From: Pseudoalteromonas apostichopi
Lineage (GTDB): Bacteria; Pseudomonadota; Gammaproteobacteria; Enterobacterales; Alteromonadaceae
Reading direction: 5' to 3'
Assembly (NCBI RefSeq): GCF_030297135.1
Contig: NZ_AP028065.1
Coordinates: forward strand, 2,542,001 to 2,606,000
Length of the DNA stretch: 64,000 bases
Part shown: one piece after another, positions 29,361 to 37,771 of the stretch
Layout: every line of letters starts with the position of its first letter
How positions within the stretch are numbered: position 1 is the stretch's first letter
Notes under the pieces: model-generated
The model's database searches: none
Seen by the model: the letters and a program-made list of their open reading frames with translations, nothing else
What the model was told of the DNA's origin: nothing
Program-made: the position numbers and the translations under genes

Positions 29361-30590
29361 TTAGTGAAGGATACGTGCTCTGATTGTCCCTTCAACAGCA
29401 CTTAGCTCTTTAAGAGCTACTTCTGATTGATCTGTATCTACATCAATTACTACGTAACCAATCGCTTCGTCTGTTTGTAAGTACTGGGCTGCGATGTTGA
29501 TTCCGTGCTGTGCAAACGCTTGGTTAATTTGCGTTAGAACACCTGGGCGGTTGTGGTGTACGTGTAATAAACGGCTGCGGTTTGCAAGCTCAGGTAATGA
29601 TACTTCAGGGAAGTTAACTGCTGTAATAGTTGAACCATTATCTGAGTACTTAGCAAGTTTGCCTGCTACTTCAATACCAATATTTTCTTGTGCTTCTTGT
29701 GTTGAACCACCAATGTGTGGAGTCAAAATCACGTTATCGAACTCGCGCAGCGGTGATACGAACTCTTCATCATTTGATTTTGGTTCTAGAGGGAACACGT
29801 CGATTGCTGCGCCGCTCAGCTTTTTATCACGCAGTGATTCTGCTAGAGCATCAATATCAACAACAGTACCGCGAGAAGCATTGATCAAGATGGCGCCTTG
29901 CTTCATTACTTCAAGCTCTGCCATACCAATTAGGTTCTTCGTTTGCGGTGTTTCTGGTACGTGTAAGCTAATAACATCGGCACGTTGTAATAACTGAGTT
30001 AGGTTATGAACTTGCGTTGCATTACCCAGTGTTAGTTTGTCTTCGATATCGTAAAACTCAACGTTCATACCGATATTTTCAGCCATGATACCTAGTTGTG
30101 TACCAATGTGGCCGTAACCAATAATACCTAACGTTTTACCACGTGCTTCGAATGAACCGTTGGCTGATTTTAACCAACCACCGCGGTGCGCTAGGGCATT
30201 ACGCTCTGGAATACCACGAAGTAATAATAAGATTTCACCAAGTACTAATTCTGCCACAGAGCGTGTGTTTGAGAATGGCGCGTTAAATACCGCAATACCA
30301 CGTTCACGGGCACCTTGCAGGTCGACTTGGTTAGTCCCGATACAGAAGCAGCCGATTGCGACTAGCTTTTCAGCTGCTTCTAATACCGCTTCATTAATAT
30401 GAGTGCGAGAGCGAAGGCCTACAAAATGCACATCTTTAATGCGCTCAATGAGCTCGTCTTCAGGTAAGGATGTTTTTACGTAATCAATATTACTGTAGCC
30501 ATTACGCTTAAGCGTTTCTACAGCACTTTGGTGCACGCCTTCCAGCAAGAGAATTTTAATTTTGTCTTTTGCTAACGATACCTTACTCAT
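29361..30590 (-). CDS. serA: D-3-phosphoglycerate dehydrogenase
   Basis: Oxidises 3-phosphoglycerate to 3-phosphohydroxypyruvate, the committed step of serine synthesis. The 409-residue protein has the split substrate domain, the NAD-binding domain with LGIIGYGHIGTQLG near residue 150, NASRGTVVDIDAL, catalytic His in LTPHIGGSTQEAQENIG and a C-terminal ACT domain (HHNRPGVLTQINQAFAQHGI), which in E. coli SerA binds serine for feedback inhibition. GAGGAT precedes the ATG. It starts 14 bases after rpiA in the same direction, so the two are probably co-transcribed. Confidence 0.96.
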   Translation of the reverse strand: MSKVSLAKDKIKILLLEGVHQSAVETLKRNGYSNIDYVKTSLPEDELIERIKDVHFVGLRSRTHINEAVLEAAEKLVAIGCFCIGTNQVDLQGARERGIAVFNAPFSNTRSVAELVLGEILLLLRGIPERNALAHRGGWLKSANGSFEARGKTLGIIGYGHIGTQLGIMAENIGMNVEFYDIEDKLTLGNATQVHNLTQLLQRADVISLHVPETPQTKNLIGMAELEVMKQGAILINASRGTVVDIDALAESLRDKKLSGAAIDVFPLEPKSNDEEFVSPLREFDNVILTPHIGGSTQEAQENIGIEVAGKLAKYSDNGSTITAVNFPEVSLPELANRSRLLHVHHNRPGVLTQINQAFAQHGINIAAQYLQTDEAIGYVVIDVDTDQSEVALKELSAVEGTIRARILH

Positions 30591-30604
30591 ATCCTCATTC
30601 CTAT

Positions 30605-31258
30605 TTACTTTATTTGCGGCCCATTTTTGGTGCCGATAATGACTTTATCTGCGCCACGATGGGCAAATAAGCCGTTTGTTACTACGCCAACAATCTGGTT
30701 GATTGTTAGTTCTAATTCTTTGGCGTTGCTGATATCTAAATTGTGCACGTCTAAAATGACGTTACCGTTATCTGTTACAACACCTTCACGGTAAACAGGG
30801 TCACCGCCTAGTTTTACTAGTTCACGAGCTACATAGCTGCGTGCCATTGGGATCACTTCAACCGGTAGTGGAAATGCGCCTAATGTTGTAACTTCTTTAG
30901 ATTCATCAACAATACAAACAAATTGTTTTGCTACCGCTGAAACGATTTTCTCGCGTGTCAGCGCTGCACCACCGCCTTTGATCATTTCATTTTGTGGGTT
31001 GATTTCGTCTGCGCCATCAACATACACATCAAGGCTTGATACATCGTTTAGCTCGAATACTTCTATACCCAGTGCTTTTAACTTTTCAGTTGAAGCCTCA
31101 GAGCTAGAAACCGCACCAGTAATGGTGTCTTTTACTGTATCAAGTGCATCAATAAAGTGATTCACTGTAGAGCCTGTACCTACACCAACAATGGTATTTT
31201 CGTTTACAAACTCAAGGGCTGCCCAGGCAGCGGCTTTTTTTAATTCATCTTGCGTCAT
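30605..31258 (-). CDS. rpiA: Ribose-5-phosphate isomerase A
   Basis: Interconverts ribose 5-phosphate and ribulose 5-phosphate. The 217-residue protein carries GVGTGSTVNHF near residue 25, YVDGADEINPQ with the catalytic acidic residues, KGGGAALTREKIVSA and GTKNGPQ-like end. Length matches E. coli RpiA. It lies about 55 bases after fau and 14 bases before serA, a cluster (fau-rpiA-serA) that is conserved near each other in gammaproteobacteria, although serA is then sometimes read separately. Confidence 0.96.
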   Translation of the reverse strand: MTQDELKKAAAWAALEFVNENTIVGVGTGSTVNHFIDALDTVKDTITGAVSSSEASTEKLKALGIEVFELNDVSSLDVYVDGADEINPQNEMIKGGGAALTREKIVSAVAKQFVCIVDESKEVTTLGAFPLPVEVIPMARSYVARELVKLGGDPVYREGVVTDNGNVILDVHNLDISNAKELELTINQIVGVVTNGLFAHRGADKVIIGTKNGPQIK

Positions 31259-31312
31259 AATTATGTGCTCAGTTAGCTGTCAGAGAGGGTCTATAGTATA
31301 CAAACAGTTTGC

Positions 31313-31909
31313 TTACCATTGGTAGATTTTCTCTGGGGTTATAATGTATTTTAACGGTACATCCCACGATTCAATAGGCAATGCTGGAACATGCTGACAT
31401 TGATGGGCAAGGCCGATCAAAATCGGTTTTTGCCAGTTTTCTTGGTAATACCGAGCCAACGTTTTGTCATAAAACCCGCCGCCCATTCCTAAACGGTTAC
31501 CTTGATCATCAAATGCCACTAATGGCATAAGTAAAATATCAAGCTTGTCTAGAGGACATATTTGACTGCAATTTAACTTGGGTTCCAAGATACCATAGCG
31601 GTTTGCAGTCATGGGTGAATTTTCTTCATACCTTTGAAAGTATAAAGTTGTACCGTTGAAGGGGTGGATTATAGGCAGGTATAAATGCTGTCCTTGCACC
31701 CATAATTCTTTAATTAACAATGAGGTGTCTAACTCTCCGTCATTACTAAAATAAATGCCGGTATGGGCGTTTTTAGGTGTTTTTAACGATTTTAAGTGTT
31801 GAGTAAAATTCACTTTTAGCGCAATCGCTGCATTTTTTTGTTGTTCAACAGTCAGTGAATTGCGCTTTTTTCGAATGGATTGTCTGATTTCTGCTCGTGT
31901 GTTGCTCAT
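31313..31909 (-). CDS. fau: 5-formyltetrahydrofolate cyclo-ligase
   Basis: Converts 5-formyltetrahydrofolate to 5,10-methenyltetrahydrofolate using ATP, recycling an inhibitory folate. The 198-residue protein shows R-rich N-terminal region (IRQSIRKKRNSLTVEQQ), the FSNDGELDTSLLI segment and the hallmark GMGGGFYDKTLARY near residue 140. In many gammaproteobacteria this gene follows the 6S RNA gene and zapA. Here the upstream neighbour is instead a membrane-protein gene that ends 13 bases away, leaving no room for 6S RNA. Confidence 0.95.
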   Translation of the reverse strand: MSNTRAEIRQSIRKKRNSLTVEQQKNAAIALKVNFTQHLKSLKTPKNAHTGIYFSNDGELDTSLLIKELWVQGQHLYLPIIHPFNGTTLYFQRYEENSPMTANRYGILEPKLNCSQICPLDKLDILLMPLVAFDDQGNRLGMGGGFYDKTLARYYQENWQKPILIGLAHQCQHVPALPIESWDVPLKYIITPEKIYQW

Positions 31910-31922
31910 GTCAATATTAGTG

Positions 31923-32504
31923 TTAACTTTCTAAAAAGGAGAAAAGTTCAGGAAAAAGCTCCACTACACCCAAAATGATTAATAATAAAATGACCATCGC
32001 AATAAGCGAATAGAGTAGTGTGTTTGAGCGTTTTTTAACGGGCTCTGTTAATTCGTCTTCAAGCAGCAGAGCATCTTCTTGCCAGCTATCGTCGCTATCA
32101 GCAACACTATTATTTTCTGGCTCAGGTAAACGTTGCTCTAGGTCATCTAGCTTTTCTTCTAGGCGAATAAGGCTACTGGTAATGTAATCGAGGGCATCGA
32201 AAATACGTTCTTCACGCTCTTTGGCTTGTGCGGCTAAATTTGTTGATTGGCTGCTGGTGGCTGTTTGATTAACGCTTTGGAGTTTAGCTTTAATGCCTAC
32301 ACTGGCAAGCAACTTAGCTTGTTTAAGTGCTTTATCTTGCTCGCTCGGCGCAAATAATGGCTTATGCTCAAACAGGGTCGCTACTTTGTCTGTTGTTGTT
32401 TTTAGTTTTGCGGCTAGTTGTTCTGTTGCTTGTGTTTGGTCGACACCGGCTTCAAGGCCTGCAAACATCACACGAAATTTTTCTGCCATTTGCTGATTAT
32501 CCAA
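31923..32504 (-). CDS. Two-part protein with N-terminal G-x5-D domain and C-terminal membrane helix
   Basis: No function known. The 193-residue product has an N-terminal region (2-75: KFRVMFAGLEAGVDQTQATE, then LFEHKPLF and ASVGIKAKLQ) resembling the small domain found in front of DUF805 or other membrane domains in proteobacteria, with pattern F.vvF.G....G.d......la..f....e.v..LF. A coiled-coil-like segment follows (about 90-128, EEKLDDLEQRLPEPEN), then an acidic part and one helix near the C-terminus (LLYSLIAMVILLLIILGVVELF), so it is probably tail-anchored with the bulk in the cytoplasm. It precedes fau by 13 bases. Confidence 0.7.
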   Translation of the reverse strand: MDNQQMAEKFRVMFAGLEAGVDQTQATEQLAAKLKTTTDKVATLFEHKPLFAPSEQDKALKQAKLLASVGIKAKLQSVNQTATSSQSTNLAAQAKEREERIFDALDYITSSLIRLEEKLDDLEQRLPEPENNSVADSDDSWQEDALLLEDELTEPVKKRSNTLLYSLIAMVILLLIILGVVELFPELFSFLES

Positions 32505-32555
32505 ATCCTTAAATCAATGACTTGAGTATATACCCAAATAGATTGGTGGAAAAAC

Positions 32556-32582
32556 AAAAGCCCGCATAAAACGGGCTTTTTC
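32556..32582. terminator. Terminator after the S10 peptidase gene
   Basis: AAAAGCCCG and CGGGCTTTT pair over CATAAAA. It lies 26 bases beyond the minus-strand stop of the peptidase gene. Confidence 0.8.
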
Positions 32583-32607
32583 TATTATGGGTTTGCAAAT
32601 ACGCTGT

Positions 32608-34125
32608 TTAGTATTTTGCTGATTTGCTTTCGGCTGGTAGTGATTTAAGGATAAAATCACGTAAGTCATTATTTGATGATTCTAAATCAGCATGGCGTAA
32701 ATACATCATGTGACCACTACGATAGCCTTTAAAGCTTAAGCGATCTTTCATTTTGCCACTTGGATCTAACTGCCACATTGTGTATTTAGCATCAAAGTAG
32801 TTTGTTGCACCGTCATAGTAGCCAGATTGGATCATCACGTTTAAGTATGGGTTTTGTGCCATTGCTAAACGTAAGTTTTCACCTGTGTTGTTGCCTGAGC
32901 GGTCCCAAGGGTGAACATTACCAAATAGGTTATATTTGATATCTGTTTTGTAGTTAAGCTCTTCACGAAGATAATAGTTAATTGCAGGCGTGAATGAGTG
33001 TAACCAAGAAGTCAGTTCTGCCCAGTAATCAGGAGACTCACCTGCATCACGTTTGTCGATACCTAGGTAACGAGAATCTAAACGACCCACTGTTTGGCCG
33101 CGCTCACGTAATAACTCTTTCCAAAAGAAATTAGTTGGAATATCAAGGTTGTTTTGCTCAACAAACTTCTCAGATAAGCCTGCGTATTTTGCTGCTTGCT
33201 TAATGATTGCTCGCTTTTCATCTGCAGGTAAAAAACCACCTTTAGCAATTGCTGGTAAAAACTTATTAACGGTGAACTGTTCAACTTCAGGTAGTAACTC
33301 GTCTAAGTCTTTTGCTTGTAAGTCTGCGCTGAGGGCTTTGTGGTACCAAGCTGTCGCTGCAAAGTAAGGTAGGCGATTAGCTGCTTCTACCGGGCCTTCT
33401 CGTTTAATACCAATTTCAGTTGGTGATACTAAAATAACGCCGTTGATATACATCCATTGGCGATTTTGTAATTCGTGAGCAAGACCAGAAACACGAGTCG
33501 TACCATAGCTCTCACCAATTAAGAACTTAGGTGAGCGCCAGCGCTCGTTGCGAGAAACAAAAGTATTTAACCACTCTGCTAAGTATTTGATGTCAGCGTT
33601 AACACCAAAGAACATTTTTTGTTGGTCTGATTTACTCGGCAGCTCACCTTTTTCGTTTTCAAGAACACGTGAGTAACCCGTGTTTACTGGGTTGATATAA
33701 ACAATATCAGCCACGTCTAAAATTGAGTAAGGGTTATCTTTTACGCCATAAGGTTGAACTGGGTAGCCTTCGTCATCAATTTTTAATACACGTGGTCCAG
33801 TATAGGCAAGGTGCATCCATACTGATGCAGAGCCTGGGCCGCCATTGAAAGAAAAGACCAAAGGACGTTTTGTTCTATCGTCTACTTTATCACGGGTATA
33901 ATAAGTATATTGCAGCGTTGCTACGGCATCACCTTGTTCATTCCAAACCGGTTGTGTGCCAGTGGTTGCGGTATATGAAAAGCGCTCACCATTAATGCGA
34001 GCTTTATGCTCTGTCACTACTTTGCTGTCAACGTCAATACGACGTCCATTATCTGCAAAGCTTGGAGTACTGAAGGTCAGTGTTAGTGCTGTCACTGACA
34101 AGCCAATAAAACTAACTAGTTTCAT
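32608..34125 (-). CDS. Exported S10-family serine carboxypeptidase-like protein
   Basis: Peptidase S10 family (alpha/beta hydrolase fold); members release C-terminal residues from peptides. The 505-residue protein has a signal peptide (about 1-24, ending PSFA) and the S10 oxyanion motif FNGGPGSASVWMH. The nucleophile serine is in IGESYGTTRVSG, the catalytic aspartate is probably in QSGYYDGATNYFDA, and the histidine in YRSGHMMYLRH. It should act in the periplasm or outside the cell, fitting a protein-degrading marine heterotroph. Bacterial S10 proteins of this type are of poorly known substrate range. Confidence 0.88.
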   Translation of the reverse strand: MKLVSFIGLSVTALTLTFSTPSFADNGRRIDVDSKVVTEHKARINGERFSYTATTGTQPVWNEQGDAVATLQYTYYTRDKVDDRTKRPLVFSFNGGPGSASVWMHLAYTGPRVLKIDDEGYPVQPYGVKDNPYSILDVADIVYINPVNTGYSRVLENEKGELPSKSDQQKMFFGVNADIKYLAEWLNTFVSRNERWRSPKFLIGESYGTTRVSGLAHELQNRQWMYINGVILVSPTEIGIKREGPVEAANRLPYFAATAWYHKALSADLQAKDLDELLPEVEQFTVNKFLPAIAKGGFLPADEKRAIIKQAAKYAGLSEKFVEQNNLDIPTNFFWKELLRERGQTVGRLDSRYLGIDKRDAGESPDYWAELTSWLHSFTPAINYYLREELNYKTDIKYNLFGNVHPWDRSGNNTGENLRLAMAQNPYLNVMIQSGYYDGATNYFDAKYTMWQLDPSGKMKDRLSFKGYRSGHMMYLRHADLESSNNDLRDFILKSLPAESKSAKY

Positions 34126-34369
34126 GTTGATTCCTTATTATTCGAATTGCAGCTATTAAAAAGTAAAGCCAACTCGATGACAAACTAATGAGACTAGTGA
34201 CCAATATTAGCTGTTAAATAGTAAAATAACCGGAAATGCTGAGCTGGTTACAAAAAAGTGCATTTTTTTAGCAAAGATATTTTGCTTAATTATTTAGCTA
34301 GATTAAAAAATGACGTATATTTAGCGTGTTTATAATCTGTGTACACGTGCTTAGAAAAGAGAAGTTGCA

Positions 34370-35599
34370 ATGCAAAGAGTATTAGTCGTCGAAGACAGTA
34401 AAGTAGTACAGCAAGTGTTACGTCATCTCGCTGCTCACTATTTAGATGTAGCTGTTGACTTTGCGTGGTCTTTAAAAGAGGGCGTCTCTTTAATATCAGA
34501 GCACGATTACACCTTAGCCTTAGTCGATTTAACGCTACCTGATGCGATGAATGGCGAAGTAGCTAAATACACCTTATCAAAAAATATTCCAACCGTTGTC
34601 CTGACATCAAAGATTGATGAATATATTCGCCAGCAAATGTTAGAGCTTGGTGTAGTAGATTACGTGGTTAAAGATAACCGTGATTCATATCATTATGCGA
34701 TAAAGCTTGTTGCGCAACTACTTAGAAATGATGGGAGTAAAGCGCTAGTAGCCGATGACTCAGTATTGAGCCGCACTTTAATGAAGCAAATGCTCGAAAA
34801 GCAATTGTTTGATGTACGCGATGCCCAAGATGGTGAGCAAGCATTGCAAATGTTAAAAGACGACCCTGAGATTAAGTTGTTACTTACAGACTATGCAATG
34901 CCAACAATGGATGGTTTTGAGTTAGTGAAAGCGGTGCGTAATTTCCGTGGCCGTGATGACTTAGCAATTATCGGGTTATCCGGTGCGGGTAAGCATGGCT
35001 TGTCGGCGCGTTTTATTAAATACGGAGCAAACGACTTTTTAACTAAGCCGTTTATGAATGAAGAGTTTCATTGCCGTGTTATGCAAACCATGGAGCAGTT
35101 AGCTTTAATAGCTGATATAAAAGAAAGTGCATACCGCGACCATTTAACTGGTTTGCATAATCGTCGTTATTTTTATCAATACGCAGAAAAACTGCTTAAA
35201 AATGTTGAGCAAGAAAACGTACTGGCCTTGCTTGATATCGACTTCTTTAAAAATGTGAATGACCAGTTTGGTCATGAAGCAGGTGATCAGGCTCTAAAAC
35301 AAGTGTCTTCATTTTTAAAGACTAAATTTGATGACTTCACTATCGCTAGAATTGGCGGCGAAGAATTTGCAGTGGTTCTGCACAATATGAATTTAGCTAA
35401 CGCAGAATCTAAACTCAATATTTTCAGAGAGCAGTTAGCGAGTCATGCTTTTTCAATTAACGGTGAGCCTTATTCATTAACGATGAGTATCGGTATGACC
35501 CTATTCCAAAAAGTATCACTTACAGCTGCGATGCGCATTGCTGACAAAGCCTTATATCAAGCCAAACAGCAAGATCGGAACTGCTTAGTTCAGTTATAG
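34370..35599 (+). CDS. Response regulator with two receiver domains and a GGDEF domain
   Basis: Predicted diguanylate cyclase controlled by phosphorylation. The 409-residue protein has receiver 1 (residues 1-120: VLVVEDSKVV, ALVDLTLPD, VLTSKID), receiver 2 (about 125-250: ALVADDSVLS, LLTDYAMPTMDG, GLSGAG, LTKPF) and a GGDEF domain (about 255-409) with DHLTGLHNRRYF and active-site IARIGGEEFAVVL. The layout is like PleD. The position of the RxxD inhibitory site before GGEEF does not hold R or D, so product inhibition there is unlikely. No kinase gene is adjacent. It is followed by a terminator that doubles as an NtrC-type site. Confidence 0.92.
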   Translation: MQRVLVVEDSKVVQQVLRHLAAHYLDVAVDFAWSLKEGVSLISEHDYTLALVDLTLPDAMNGEVAKYTLSKNIPTVVLTSKIDEYIRQQMLELGVVDYVVKDNRDSYHYAIKLVAQLLRNDGSKALVADDSVLSRTLMKQMLEKQLFDVRDAQDGEQALQMLKDDPEIKLLLTDYAMPTMDGFELVKAVRNFRGRDDLAIIGLSGAGKHGLSARFIKYGANDFLTKPFMNEEFHCRVMQTMEQLALIADIKESAYRDHLTGLHNRRYFYQYAEKLLKNVEQENVLALLDIDFFKNVNDQFGHEAGDQALKQVSSFLKTKFDDFTIARIGGEEFAVVLHNMNLANAESKLNIFREQLASHAFSINGEPYSLTMSIGMTLFQKVSLTAAMRIADKALYQAKQQDRNCLVQL

Positions 35600-35639
35600 T
35601 TGTGCTTACTGCACCAGCGCTGGCTAATTGTTAAAAAAA

Positions 35640-35656
35640 TGCACCATTAGGGTGCA
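35640..35656. promoter_or_regulatory. NtrC-type enhancer site upstream of glnK
   Basis: TGCACCATTAGGGTGCA matches the NtrC consensus TGCACC-N5-GGTGCA exactly in both half-sites. Its centre is about 97 bases upstream of the start expected from the sigma-54-like element, a normal enhancer distance. A half-site (TGCACC at 35610-35615) lies 30 bases upstream, three helical turns away. The same bases form a terminator stem, so the match could partly be coincidence. Confidence 0.55.
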
Positions 35657-35665
35657 TTTTTTTTG
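35640..35665 (+). terminator. Terminator of the REC-REC-GGDEF gene
   Basis: TGCACC-ATTAG-GGTGCA folds into a 6-base stem and is followed by nine T bases. It lies 40 bases after the stop. The stem sequence also matches an NtrC site, listed separately. Confidence 0.75.
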
Positions 35666-35718
35666 TGCAAAAACTAGTTTTTATTCATAACCAATTGATA
35701 TTAAAGAATAAAAAATAA

Positions 35719-35734
35719 TGGCACAAAGGTTGGA
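35719..35734 (+). promoter_or_regulatory. Sigma-54-like promoter for glnK-amtB
   Basis: TGGCAC-AAAGG-TTGGA fits the -24/-12 pattern TGGCAC-N5-TTGCA except for one base in the -12 element (GG for GC). It lies 47 bases before the ATG of glnK. Regulation of glnK-amtB by sigma-54 and NtrC is standard in gammaproteobacteria. Confidence 0.6.
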
Positions 35735-35780
35735 TTGTATAAACCAACAGGATAACAATAAGCGTCCGAAGGGGGCCACT

Positions 35781-36119
35781 ATGAAAATGATTAGTGCAAT
35801 AATAAAGCCATTCAAACTTGATGATGTACGTGAAGCATTGGCTGATTTAGGCATTGAGGGGATGACAGTTGTTGATGTAAAAGGCTTTGGTCGTCAACGC
35901 GGTCATACTGAACTATATCGTGGAGCTGAATACCAAGTCGATTTTATTCCAAAAATCAAACTTGAAATTGCAACTCGTAGCGAAAATTGTCAACGCGTAG
36001 TTGAAACCATCACAAAAATTGCTTCAACAGGCAAAATTGGTGACGGCAAAATTTTTGTTTACGACTTAGACCAAATCGTTCGTATTCGTACGGGCGAACT
36101 AGATGAAGAAGCAATTTAA
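35781..36119 (+). CDS. glnK: Nitrogen regulatory protein P-II (GlnK type)
   Basis: Small signalling trimer that senses 2-oxoglutarate and ATP/ADP and is uridylylated at Tyr51 when nitrogen is scarce. The 112-residue protein has KMISAIIKPFKLDDVREAL at its start, T-loop YRGAEYQVDF with Tyr51 in place, and the C-terminal signature GKIGDGKIFVYDLDQIVRIR. The frame extends 21 codons upstream, but that part would cross the promoter and the GGGGG-containing ribosome site lies before ATG 35781. It is followed by amtB after 9 bases, which identifies it as the GlnK paralogue that plugs AmtB. Confidence 0.94.
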   Translation: MKMISAIIKPFKLDDVREALADLGIEGMTVVDVKGFGRQRGHTELYRGAEYQVDFIPKIKLEIATRSENCQRVVETITKIASTGKIGDGKIFVYDLDQIVRIRTGELDEEAI

Positions 36120-36128
36120 GGGGGAATT

Positions 36129-37358
36129 ATGGAAAACACTATCGTAGAGTTGAAGTTCTCACTCGACACTTTTTACTTTTTAATGTCGGGTGTTTTAGTA
36201 ATGTGGATGGCGGCTGGTTTCGCTATGCTGGAAGCAGGTTTAGTGCGTGCAAAAAATACAACAGAAATCCTAACTAAAAACGTTGCACTATTTTCTATTG
36301 CCTGCACTATGTTTTTATTAGTGGGTTACAACATCATGTATGTTGATAATGCAGAAGGCGGTTTCATTCCTTCATTTGGCGCATTAATTGGCACTCAAGC
36401 TGCTGATGCGGACCACTCTTTAGAGTCTGATTTCTTCTTCCAAGTTGTGTTCGTAGCAACGGCTATGTCAATCGTATCTGGCGCGGTGGCTGAGCGTATG
36501 AAGTTATGGGCATTCTTAGTTTTTACTGTTGTTTTAACTGGTTTTATCTACCCAATCGAAGGTTACTGGACTTGGGGCGCAGGCTTCTTATCTGAAATGG
36601 GCTTTGTTGATTTCGCTGGTTCTGCAATCGTTCATGGTGCAGGTGCTGCGGCAGCGCTAGCTGGTGTACTTTTCCTAGGTGCTCGTAAAGGTAAATACGG
36701 TAAAAACGGTGAAATCTATCCAATTCCAGGTTCTAACTTACCGTTAGCAACACTTGGCACACTAATCCTTTGGATGGGGTGGTTTGGTTTTAACGGTGGT
36801 TCACAACTACTTGTTTCTGACGCTGAAAATGCAACAGCAGTAGGTAAAATCTTCTTAAACACTAATGCAGCAGCAGCGTGCGGCGCTATTGCAGCACTAT
36901 TCGTATGTAAAGTGTTATGGGGTAAAGCTGATTTAACTATGGTTCTAAATGGTGCATTAGCAGGTCTTGTAACAATTACTGCAGAGCCAGCATCACCAAC
37001 TCCATTACTTGCTTGTTTACTTGGTTTATTAGGTGGCTCACTGGTTGTGTTTAGTATTGTTGCGCTTGATAAAGCAAAAATTGATGATCCAGTGGGTGCT
37101 ATCTCTGTACATGGTGTGTGTGGTTCATTAGGTATCATGCTAGTACCACTTTCAAACTCAGATGCAACCTTTGTTAATCAATTAATTGGCTTAGTATGTA
37201 TCTTAGGGTTTGTGTTCATCGCATCATCAATCGTGTGGGCAATCCTGAAAAATACCATGGGTATCCGTGTTACCGAAGAAGAAGAGTTGAACGGTATGGA
37301 TCAACATGACTGTGGTATTGATGCTTACCCTGAGTTTGTATCAGTTCGCAGTAACTAA
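36129..37358 (+). CDS. amtB: Ammonium transporter AmtB
   Basis: Trimeric inner-membrane channel for ammonium, blocked by GlnK when nitrogen is plentiful. The 409-residue protein has about eleven helices. Landmarks are VMWMAAGFAMLEAGLVRAKN, the histidine region VHGAGAAAALAGVLFLGARK (first pore histidine) and GAISVHGVCGSLG (second pore histidine). A ribosome site GGGG precedes ATG 36129. No separate signal peptide is obvious, unlike E. coli AmtB, as the first helix starts at residue 12 or so. It forms an operon with glnK and ends at a terminator. Confidence 0.95.
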   Translation: MENTIVELKFSLDTFYFLMSGVLVMWMAAGFAMLEAGLVRAKNTTEILTKNVALFSIACTMFLLVGYNIMYVDNAEGGFIPSFGALIGTQAADADHSLESDFFFQVVFVATAMSIVSGAVAERMKLWAFLVFTVVLTGFIYPIEGYWTWGAGFLSEMGFVDFAGSAIVHGAGAAAALAGVLFLGARKGKYGKNGEIYPIPGSNLPLATLGTLILWMGWFGFNGGSQLLVSDAENATAVGKIFLNTNAAAACGAIAALFVCKVLWGKADLTMVLNGALAGLVTITAEPASPTPLLACLLGLLGGSLVVFSIVALDKAKIDDPVGAISVHGVCGSLGIMLVPLSNSDATFVNQLIGLVCILGFVFIASSIVWAILKNTMGIRVTEEEELNGMDQHDCGIDAYPEFVSVRSN

Positions 37359-37411
37359 TCTCAGTGCGTGCAGTAGCACGTACCTAACAATATCATTGTG
37401 TGTTCAAATCA

Positions 37412-37437
37412 AAGCTCTACTTAGGTAGGGCTTTTTT
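37412..37437 (+). terminator. Terminator after amtB
   Basis: AAGCTCTAC pairs with GTAGGGCTT (one G-T pair) over TTAG, followed by six T bases. Confidence 0.75.
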
Positions 37438-37518
37438 GCATTTAAATAACTTTTCTCTAATAAGCGAAATAGTCACTTTTGAACTATGCTTTAAATTCCA
37501 AACTAATAAGGAAAAACT

Positions 37519-37680
37519 ATGGATAACAAACTCTTACTTATAATCATTTCACTGTTTTTACCCCCTGTGGCAGTATTTTTAAAAGCGGGTGCAGGTAAAG
37601 ACTTAGTGATTAACATTATTTTATGCTTCATTTTTTTTATACCAGCAGTGATCCACTCGCTATGGCTGTGTACTCGCTAA
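37519..37680 (+). CDS. YqaE/Pmp3 family small membrane protein
   Basis: A 53-residue protein with two membrane helices, LLLIIISLFLPPVAVFL and LVINIILCFIFFIPAVIHSL, joined by the loop KAGAGKDL. The LPPxAVFL and IPAVIHSLW segments are diagnostic of the Pmp3/YqaE/UPF0057 family. In yeast and plants Pmp3-type proteins affect membrane potential and salt tolerance; the bacterial role is not settled. ATG is preceded by AAGGAAAAA. It lies between amtB and mrcB as its own unit. A 14-base inverted repeat follows. Confidence 0.88.
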   Translation: MDNKLLLIIISLFLPPVAVFLKAGAGKDLVINIILCFIFFIPAVIHSLWLCTR

Positions 37681-37696
37681 ACGAGTTTAAGTGACT

Positions 37697-37753
37697 GTTA
37701 ATTTTACAGGTGTTAACATTGCGCTGTTTAAGGTGTATTCCTGTAAAATTAAC
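37697..37753. repeat. Perfect 14-base inverted repeat in the mrcB leader
   Basis: GTTAATTTTACAGG (37697-37710) is repeated in inverted form as CCTGTAAAATTAAC (37740-37753) with 29 bases between. It begins 16 bases after the Pmp3 stop and ends 18 bases before mrcB. It might be an operator pair or an mRNA hairpin affecting mrcB, or act as a weak terminator. Confidence 0.6.
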
Positions 37754-37771
37754 TGACCAATAGCGAACTCA

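Noticed and set aside
31909..31923. 6S RNA gene expected near fau
   Set aside because: Only 13 bases separate fau from the upstream gene, so 6S RNA must lie elsewhere.
36716..37138. Frame of 140 codons antisense to amtB
   Set aside because: It is the reverse shadow of a highly conserved transporter gene and lacks a ribosome site.
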